DNA of 64,000 nt from DASTFP01 sp963744345 (lineage in GTDB: Bacteria > Verrucomicrobiota > Verrucomicrobiia > Chthoniobacterales > Terrimicrobiaceae), in the NCBI GenBank assembly GCA_963744345.1, contig CAVUTD010000013.1, forward strand, positions 40,947 through 104,946. The letters are read 5' to 3'. Below, piece after piece: positions 59,069 through 64,000 of this stretch. The notes under the pieces were generated by a model. It made no database searches. It saw only the letters and a program-made list of their open reading frames with translations, and was not told the origin of the DNA. Numbering within the stretch: position 1 is the stretch's first letter; each line of letters begins with the position of its first letter. Position numbers and translations under genes: made by a program.

Positions 59069-59204
59069 CCTTGGGAAGCAAGCGTTTTCGACCACGCTGA
59101 CGTCGCCGACTGAGGAGGGCACGCCCAGCCTTGGTTTTCATCCGTGCGCGAAAACCGAACTGTCGCTTGCGCGTGCGCTTGCTTGGTTGATAGGTGCGTT
59201 TCAT
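59031..59204 (-). CDS. rpmH: Ribosomal protein L34
   Basis: A 57-residue basic protein: M-K-R-T-Y-Q-P-S-K-R at the start, then F-G-F-R-A-R-M-K-T-K-A-G-R and R-R-R-Q-R-G-R-K-R-L. L34 normally has about 45 residues, so this one has an extra C-terminal tail of about ten residues (V-E-I-S-Y-A-R-H-T-E-S) that reaches into rnpA in another frame. It is the first gene of the rpmH-rnpA-yidD-yidC-jag operon. dnaA, which often lies upstream of rpmH, is absent here, and no DnaA-box cluster is visible in the 167 bp upstream. Confidence 0.94.
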   Translation of the reverse strand: MKRTYQPSKRTRKRQFGFRARMKTKAGRALLSRRRQRGRKRLLPKGVEISYARHTES

Positions 59205-59371
59205 AGCGTCTGAAGACTGGAGCCCGAAACGATACGCCTTTACCCCCCACAGTCAATCCTCGAGATCGACCACAAAACCGCCGTCCGCAACCGCGTCCCA
59301 GCCCTTCAGAGCTCTCCCAGAATGATCTGGACAGCCAGCTCGCCCCGGGACGCTCCAGGAGTAGTTGCGCG

Positions 59372-60046
59372 TTATTGACGCAGCAGCTCCACACTCCGAC
59401 AAAGTTCGACGAAATCGGTCCAGCGAAGCTCCAGATACGGGTCAGTTTCCTTAACCGCCTGGAGAGTAAGCTCAGCGATCTTTTCTTCCGCACGCTTTAT
59501 ATGCCGGCTCACCCGGCTTTCGTGCCACTTCCATAGACTGGCAATCTCTCGTTGCGTTACTCCGTAGACATGGACGAGTTGAAGCAAGATCAACTCCTCC
59601 ACATCGCAAGCAGCGAAGGCCCGGCGTAAAGCGGGACCGAGAATTTCTATGATGGCCGTATCGGCTTGGGACGCGGATTTGCCGTTTTGCTGCGAACTTT
59701 CTGCGTCGATCGCCAGGTGCTGCACGGCCCGAGCATGTTGTGCCTCGCGTCGCTTCAGCGAAATCCAACGATTGACTGATATTGCGGTTAACCACGATTT
59801 CAGCGCTGACTTACCGTTGAACACATGGAAGAGCGGTCGTGAGCCCGTCAGGCAGTCGCCCCAGAGCTGCGCCAGAATGTCATCGATCTCATCTTTTGAA
59901 GCACCATAAGAAGCCAGCACCTTCGTCAGAAAAGGTGTTAAGCTCTTCTTGAGCTCGTTTATAGCCTCCTCGTTTCCCTCCAGGCATTGTTGCACCAGGT
60001 CGACGTCTGCAAGGACCGGTGCCTCTTCACTCCTCATTTCTGCCAT
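59372..60046 (-). CDS. ECF-type RNA polymerase sigma factor
   Basis: A 224-residue sigma-70 family protein. Region 2 is visible in F-L-T-K-V-L-A-S-Y-G-A-S-K-D-E-I-D-D-I-L-A-Q-L-W and L-K-S-W-L-T-A-I-S-V-N-R-W-I-S-L-K-R-R. Region 4 is visible in L-L-Q-L-V-H-V-Y-G-V-T-Q-R-E-I-A-S-L-W-K-W-H-E-S-R-V-S-R-H. A C-terminal extension of about 30 residues (K-E-T-D-P-Y-L-E-L-R-W-T) follows. No classic anti-sigma gene is adjacent on the same strand; a divergent 86-residue protein lies 103 bp away. It likely controls the surrounding island. Confidence 0.87.
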   Translation of the reverse strand: MAEMRSEEAPVLADVDLVQQCLEGNEEAINELKKSLTPFLTKVLASYGASKDEIDDILAQLWGDCLTGSRPLFHVFNGKSALKSWLTAISVNRWISLKRREAQHARAVQHLAIDAESSQQNGKSASQADTAIIEILGPALRRAFAACDVEELILLQLVHVYGVTQREIASLWKWHESRVSRHIKRAEEKIAELTLQAVKETDPYLELRWTDFVELCRSVELLRQ

Positions 60047-60149
60047 CTAAGGGAAGGCTTTCGTCGAAACACAAGGCAAAAAACGCAAATATTCGAGGAC
60101 ATGATGACAATTTCTTTACAAAGGGTGAGAATCGAAGCGTAATCGGTAC

Positions 60150-60410
60150 ATGCCTGCCGATTTCAAGGTTATATTTCGCCTCCTTGAGCTCACCGAAGGT
60201 GAGGTGCAAGGTCGCGAGTCTGCACGTCCTCCCAAGCAGGTCGAGGGGCTTATCCAAGCACTATTATCCGGCGAGCTCGACGCGTCAACACGCCGACAAC
60301 TCTGCGAAGTTCTCAGCCGCGAGCCTGAATGGCTCGCGTGGGTGGCCGAACAGATCAAGGGTCGTCGCAAGAGTTCAGGCCGTTTAAACGAAGAGTTGCG
60401 CACTTGCTAA
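60150..60410 (+). CDS. 86-residue protein of unknown function, divergent from sigma factor
   Basis: A small acidic-helical protein: M-P-A-D-F-K-V-I-F-R-L-L-E-L-T-E-G-E at the start, then L-I-Q-A-L-L-S-G-E-L-D-A-S-T-R-R-Q-L-C-E-V-L-S and E-P-E-W-L-A-W-V-A-E-Q-I-K-G. The second part looks like the helical head found before FecR- or anti-sigma-type proteins (short L-x-G-E-L and E-P-E-x-L-x-x-x-A motifs), but no membrane or zinc motif follows. A role in holding the sigma factor is possible but unproven. Its last 27 bases overlap the end of the subtilase gene on the other strand. Confidence 0.5.
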   Translation: MPADFKVIFRLLELTEGEVQGRESARPPKQVEGLIQALLSGELDASTRRQLCEVLSREPEWLAWVAEQIKGRRKSSGRLNEELRTC

Positions 60411-61166
60411 GGCGCTCGTCGCACTCGCCTTGCCCTCTCGAGCTAGTCTGCGAAGCAGAGACTTCGCCAAAAACGGGTCGATTTCAGGATAGATTGAGAG
60501 CAATCGGGCGAGCACCCCGGAAACCCAAGCGGCCGCAAAGCTGCTTCCCGTCATCACTCGCTGTCCACCTTGCTTCCAAGGAACGCGCACTCCGGCCGCC
60601 GGGGCGGCAAATTCGACCAAGCTGCCCGGCAAGTAGCGAAGACCTCCCTCATTTGACAAGGCGCAGTCCACGCCAAGGACGCTGGAAAGATGCGCGGGCC
60701 ATTCAGCTACCTCCGGACTTCCGGAAGCGGCGACAACATGAACACCGGACAATAAGGCGTTATCGGCCCAGTCTTTGTACAAAGGGAGATGACCCGAAAT
60801 ACCACATCCGAAGCTGCAGTTCAAAATGTCATAACCGAGAGCGATGGACCTTCTTGCCGCCACGGACACTTGTGCGGTTCGAGCGCTCAGACTTGATCCG
60901 AGCACACGGAAGCTTCCAATCTCGGCATTCGGGGCAAGGCTCCAGATAATACCGGCAACAGCAGTGCCATGGCCGTAGATATCCTCACCCTTGCCCTGGC
61001 GAAGATTGCCATTCTCGTCGGACACAATGTCATCGTTGAGGCGCCGTCCCGAGAAGTGGGGGTGGGAGGTCTCGATTCCGGAGTCGAGCACAGCAATTCT
61101 CACGCCGTGGCCGTCGCCCTTTTCGATCGCCTGCGTGGCCTGCGCCGGGCTGATCCACGCACTCAT
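60384..61166 (-). CDS. Minimal subtilisin-like (S8) protease
   Basis: A 260-residue S8-family protein comprising little more than the catalytic domain, without signal peptide or prodomain. The triad is visible as Asp28 (V-L-D-S-G-I), His66 (G-H-G-T-A-V-A-G) and Ser209 (T-G-S-S-F-A-A-A). Two family features differ: the usual A-A-G-N with the oxyanion-hole Asn reads A-A-S-G-S here, and the Pro after G-T-S-M-A is missing. Activity may thus be reduced or specialised. The absence of a signal peptide suggests a cytoplasmic site, as in proteases that process modified peptides or regulatory proteins. It overlaps the GAF gene by four bases (ATGA). Confidence 0.83.
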   Translation of the reverse strand: MSAWISPAQATQAIEKGDGHGVRIAVLDSGIETSHPHFSGRRLNDDIVSDENGNLRQGKGEDIYGHGTAVAGIIWSLAPNAEIGSFRVLGSSLSARTAQVSVAARRSIALGYDILNCSFGCGISGHLPLYKDWADNALLSGVHVVAASGSPEVAEWPAHLSSVLGVDCALSNEGGLRYLPGSLVEFAAPAAGVRVPWKQGGQRVMTGSSFAAAWVSGVLARLLSIYPEIDPFLAKSLLRRLAREGKASATSALASAQLFV

Positions 61167-61663
61167 GCCTTTTGGACAAGCCTTTCCACTTCACGAACAG
61201 CGTTAGTAACAACGAGCAGATCTGCCGGAGAAAACGGCGGGGGTTCGGGCGCAGTGACGTCTACAGGCTTCACTCGCACGCACGACACCCCGCCATGAAT
61301 CGCGTCGCAAAACCGAAGGGGCACGGCAATCATGGCGCATGTTAGCACGCCAAGTCTACGGTCCAGTGTCGGATCCTGCTGAGCGTTTTGGTAGACGGAG
61401 TTCTCACACAGCGCCTGCTCGGTGACGCAGATAAGACTCATGATTCCGGCCGTCAAGGGCTGACGATGGATGCCGACAAATTGCTCCCCGTAAGCGCCTG
61501 AACTCCACACCGGCACCAGAGCTTCCTGCTTCTCATCCAAGAGCCAGATGGTGCCCTCATCCGCTCCGACCGTTGCAAACGCCTTTTTGAGGACGCCCGC
61601 GACGCTCTGCGTGCACTCGAGGTGATGCAGTTCCAGAAGGGCTGCGACAACAGACTGTGTCAC
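61163..61663 (-). CDS. GAF domain protein
   Basis: A 166-residue protein that is essentially one GAF domain: G-A-D-E-G-T-I-W-L-L-D-E, V-W-S-S-G-A-Y, then Q-P-L-T-A-G-I-M and a C-terminal half with C-A-M-I-A-V-P-L-R-F. GAF domains bind cyclic nucleotides, haem or other small ligands, or mediate dimerisation. It starts with GTG at 61663. It is the first gene of a pair with the subtilase, whose start overlaps its stop (ATGA), so the two products are made together; the GAF protein may control the protease. Confidence 0.8.
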   Translation of the reverse strand: MTQSVVAALLELHHLECTQSVAGVLKKAFATVGADEGTIWLLDEKQEALVPVWSSGAYGEQFVGIHRQPLTAGIMSLICVTEQALCENSVYQNAQQDPTLDRRLGVLTCAMIAVPLRFCDAIHGGVSCVRVKPVDVTAPEPPPFSPADLLVVTNAVREVERLVQKA

Positions 61664-62158
61664 TTTACTTGGTCAATCTCCATAAGCCCCGGCATTTCCT
61701 ACCCAAAGCCGCCGGCTCTGTCTACGCCCAAACTCGATGCTCTTCCAGAAGCCAGGCTGAAGTTCGTCTTGCCGGCGATTTCCGGTCGCAGCTCCAGATT
61801 GCGAGTATGTAGTCATGTTCTCAGGCCAAACAGCTTTCACTTCGATTCACCCATGCTGCGCGTTGGCCCAAGAATCTACCCGTAATATTCCAGGAATCAA
61901 TGTTGTGAAAAATCGACGAGGCGTTCAAAATTTCCGCATGAAATTGATTTTAGCCGCTTGTCACATGAAAGGCAAGGCAATCACCCGCAAGTTTCCGAGA
62001 TCGATGCGTACCATCTTTAAGGGTGACCTTTGTCACAATTCAGAGGAATTGACGCAGAAACTTCAACAATTTCGACGGTTAAATATTCTGGGAACTTCGC
62101 ATTTGGGCACCAGTTCCGATCAATCAACTTTTACCAATCCCGACCGCTGCGAATACGC
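61664..62158. promoter_or_regulatory. Divergent intergenic region between GAF gene and first LytTR gene
   Basis: A 495-bp non-coding stretch that should contain promoters for the GAF-subtilase pair and the LytTR gene. It becomes AT-richer to the right. It carries the palindromic elements listed next. Nothing resembling a gene was recognised. Confidence 0.5.
62023..62051. promoter_or_regulatory. Two overlapping inverted repeats upstream of LytTR gene 1
   Basis: GTGAC-CTTT-GTCAC (62023-62036) is directly followed by CAATTC-AGAG-GAATTG (62036-62051), both perfect. They lie 107-136 bases before the ATG at 62159. The second resembles the element at 63235-63256 upstream of the paralogue (shared TTCAG, GAA, ATTG and a following ACGC) at the same distance. 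Candidate operator, perhaps of the LytTR proteins. Confidence 0.5.
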
Positions 62159-62635
62159 ATGAATTTGGACGACGCTCAACGCCGTGCCGCTGCCGCGGAC
62201 CTCACGGCGCCTGATGACGAAGAGGCGGAAGCCAGGGCAGTTGCTCCCCTTGAGCTCGACAGACCAGGCAAACTCGACGTGAAAAAGGATGCTCCCATAC
62301 TACGGCTCGATGATTTCGTGTTTCTCAGCTCCGAGCGGAAATGTTGGCTGATTCGAACAGGAGATATTTGGTTTCTTGAAGCCTGTGGCGATCAAACGCG
62401 GATCTATCTCCCCCAGGGAGCGGTTCTCATCCGCCGCTCGCTGCGGGAGTGTGAGAGAAGGCTGGACAACTCCACATTTTTTCGGGCCACACGCGACTGT
62501 ATTATCAACCTGACGCACGTGAAACAAACCCGTCTCTTAGACTCCTCTCGCGTGCTGTTCACACTCCCAAATGGAAAGGAAGTCCTTGTCTCGGGCAGAC
62601 AAAACTTTCTGTTCCGCAAATTGCGAGCCCTATAG
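62159..62635 (+). CDS. Stand-alone LytTR DNA-binding regulator 1
   Basis: A 158-residue protein starting at the ATG at 62159 (M-N-L-D-D-A-Q-R-R-A). The first 55 residues are acidic and look disordered. Residues about 60-158 are a LytTR DNA-binding domain: D-I-W-F-L-E-A-C-G-D-Q-T-R-I-Y, then L-I-R-R-S-L-R-E-C-E-R-R-L and F-F-R-A-T-R-D-C-I-I-N-L-T-H-V-K. No receiver or membrane domain is attached, so it is an orphan transcription factor. A close paralogue lies 724 bp further right. The open frame to 62030 upstream would cross the palindromic elements and is not preferred. Confidence 0.87.
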   Translation: MNLDDAQRRAAAADLTAPDDEEAEARAVAPLELDRPGKLDVKKDAPILRLDDFVFLSSERKCWLIRTGDIWFLEACGDQTRIYLPQGAVLIRRSLRECERRLDNSTFFRATRDCIINLTHVKQTRLLDSSRVLFTLPNGKEVLVSGRQNFLFRKLRAL

Positions 62636-63359
62636 AGGGTGGGAATTTCTTGGCAAGGCGGTGACGGGCAGTTGGCAAACCTGCAGCCCACCCGAAGGGC
62701 ATTTTTCGGTTTTGTCAGCCTAGGGAGGCTCATTTTAGTTTTCTGACGGGAGCTTCTTCTACCGCCTGACGCCTGAACAGGCACGCGCGAAGGTCTCGGT
62801 GGCTCTTGATTGGCTAATGCTTCAACTTTCCCTGCAAACCTAAACGCCCCGCCGCGTATAGGAAGGTGTGCAAGACATAGGGTAACTGGGTGCACTTCGC
62901 TCCTCTTGAGGAGTCGCGGAACCATGTTCCGATCACATAACAACCAGGAAAACAAGGGTGTGGCGAAAACGAGCCGACCAAGGGCGGCAGCTTGCTTAGA
63001 ACGCTTCGGAATCCTCCTCGTGCCCGGTGCGAGGCGATCCCTGCGAATGTTCGAAAGTCATCACGTCAAACCTGGCTCGCCCGCGATTCGACACCGTTCC
63101 CTCACCGCTTGCGCTCTAATTAATACCCTTAATCATGGGTGTTCTCCGTCAATCACATTTCAATTTGCGCATGGAGTACTTCGCGCTAGGTTTCAGGGTG
63201 TTTGAAAATCGGGCAAGCAAACCCTTTCCTCTTTTCAGCTGAAATTGCTCAGCTGACGCGATTTTCCTATTAACGCTCATCGCCGTTCTCATTGAGAAAC
63301 TCCAGCAAACCGCATTCACTTTCGGCATCTGAGGGCTGCCGGCACTATTCCACAGCGCC
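62636..63359. other. Intergenic region between the two LytTR genes
   Basis: A 724-bp stretch without a recognisable gene. Open frames of 130-180 codons exist on both strands but have no known motif, no good start signals and partly shadow the first LytTR gene. An AT-richer part from about 63100 on should hold the promoter of the second LytTR gene. Confidence 0.45.
63235..63256. promoter_or_regulatory. Two TCAGCTGA palindromes upstream of LytTR gene 2
   Basis: The 8-bp palindrome TCAGCTGA occurs at 63235-63242 and again at 63249-63256, 14 bases centre to centre, with AATTGC between. It lies 104-125 bases before the ATG at 63360. Repetition and equal distance to the element of the first LytTR gene suggest a shared regulator. 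Confidence 0.5.
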
Positions 63360-63848
63360 ATGAAGGCGAAAAACGTTCGAAAAGGTTCTGAATCTACGGA
63401 ACAGCCAGATCCTCCCGCGGACCGCGCGATAAGCACCGATACGACTGCTTACCCAAACGGGAGTCAAGCCGACCCCGGTGAAGTTGTTTATGAGCTCCGC
63501 GGCGAAGAGCCGCTGAAGAATGACGATTTCGTCGTTTTAACCGACAACGTTAAATGCTGCATCCTTCGAATGTCTGACTTGCTCCGCCTGGAAGCGGAGG
63601 GGAATTACAGTCGCGTTTACTGGATCGGTTCTTCCATGCTCATCCGCCGGCCCTTGCGCGAGTGCGAACGAAGACTCGACAAGACCAAGTTCTTTCGCGC
63701 TCGGCGCGACTGTATTGTCAATCTCGAACATGTGAAGCACACGAGAATTGTAGATCTAATGCGCTATGTCTTCGTGCTACAAGATGGCACCGAAGTGACC
63801 CTCTCGCGCAGACAAAGCCTCGTGCTTCGCAAATCGCGAGCCCTCTAG
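63360..63848 (+). CDS. Stand-alone LytTR DNA-binding regulator 2
   Basis: A 162-residue paralogue of the protein at 62159-62635. The N-terminal 65 residues are polar and unlike the first copy. The LytTR domain reads D-D-F-V-V-L-T-D-N-V-K-C-C, R-L-E-A-E-G-N-Y-S-R-V-Y, L-I-R-R-P-L-R-E-C-E-R-R-L and F-F-R-A-R-R-D-C-I-V-N-L-E-H-V-K, ending S-R-A-L as the first copy ends R-A-L. The E-A-E-G-N-Y motif is the textbook LytTR signature, so this copy is the less diverged of the two. Nothing further is recognised in the remaining 152 bases of the window. Confidence 0.88.
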   Translation: MKAKNVRKGSESTEQPDPPADRAISTDTTAYPNGSQADPGEVVYELRGEEPLKNDDFVVLTDNVKCCILRMSDLLRLEAEGNYSRVYWIGSSMLIRRPLRECERRLDKTKFFRARRDCIVNLEHVKHTRIVDLMRYVFVLQDGTEVTLSRRQSLVLRKSRAL

Positions 63849-64000
63849 AGAAGCCTCGGCACGCGGCCCCTTTCTGGTTGGCGGCTGCTCTTCTGCGGAT
63901 GCGCTCGCACGAGAGGTTTTCCCGGTTCCTTACACCGTTACCGTTCGTAAATCGGTACATCCCTTGACAGTCGCTTTAAGATTACCTGTCACATTTTCCT

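Noticed and set aside
62404..62955. A 183-codon frame on the minus strand over the first LytTR gene
   Set aside because: Mostly the antisense of LytTR codons; no motif and no start signals.

Overview
The window looks like chromosomal DNA of a soil- or water-type member of the Verrucomicrobiota. The indicators are a C-terminal tail of the VPDSG-CTERM kind (25422-25577), a PVC-superfamily protein of the Minf_1886 type (49546-49977), a DUF1844 protein, FHA-linked signalling proteins and orphan LytTR regulators. This is inferred from protein families, because no rRNA is present.

Left third (1-22751): an accessory region for uptake and oxidation of cyclitols or sugars. It holds the start of a split transketolase, six Gfo/Idh/MocA dehydrogenases, four TIM-barrel isomerase/dehydratases of the IolE/IolI type, two tandem succinate-semialdehyde-type dehydrogenases, a DeoR regulator, a complete inositol/ribose-type ABC importer, a second broken binding protein and an AXE1-type esterase. 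The layout suggests import of myo-inositol or a related polyol, oxidation to keto forms, dehydration or isomerisation, then aldehyde oxidation. Four genes here carry frameshifts of the same net sense. Between two dehydrogenase genes lies about 730 bp of almost cytosine-free, G/A-rich DNA (12003-12735), the strangest stretch in the window.

Middle (22811-36700): signalling and envelope genes. These are a cyclic-nucleotide-binding protein followed by a cNMP-acyltransferase fusion, small lipoproteins, a SnoaL/DUF4440 secreted protein next to an out-of-frame VPDSG-CTERM tail, tRNA-Glu(CTC), glutaredoxin, riboflavin synthase, an FHA-adenylate cyclase facing an FHA-ABC exporter with an OmpA-like lipoprotein, a TPR protein and a CPA1 Na+/H+ antiporter.

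Core (36797-59204): an AhbA/AhbB-like siroheme decarboxylase fusion, an acyl-CoA ligase, rpmE-prfA-prmC-murA, rodA, an OppF-like ATPase, an alkaline phosphatase, a tightly packed seven-gene minus-strand run (FmdB zinc ribbon to DUF1844, including an M16 peptidase), an L,D-transpeptidase, a UvrD/PcrA helicase, a D,D-carboxypeptidase and the classic rpmH-rnpA-yidD-yidC-jag operon.

Right end (59372-64000): a compact regulatory island with an ECF sigma factor, an unknown 86-aa protein, a minimal cytoplasmic-looking subtilase with an altered oxyanion-hole segment, a GAF protein overlapping it, and two paralogous stand-alone LytTR regulators that have related palindromic elements at the same distance upstream. 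I know of no described system with this exact composition.
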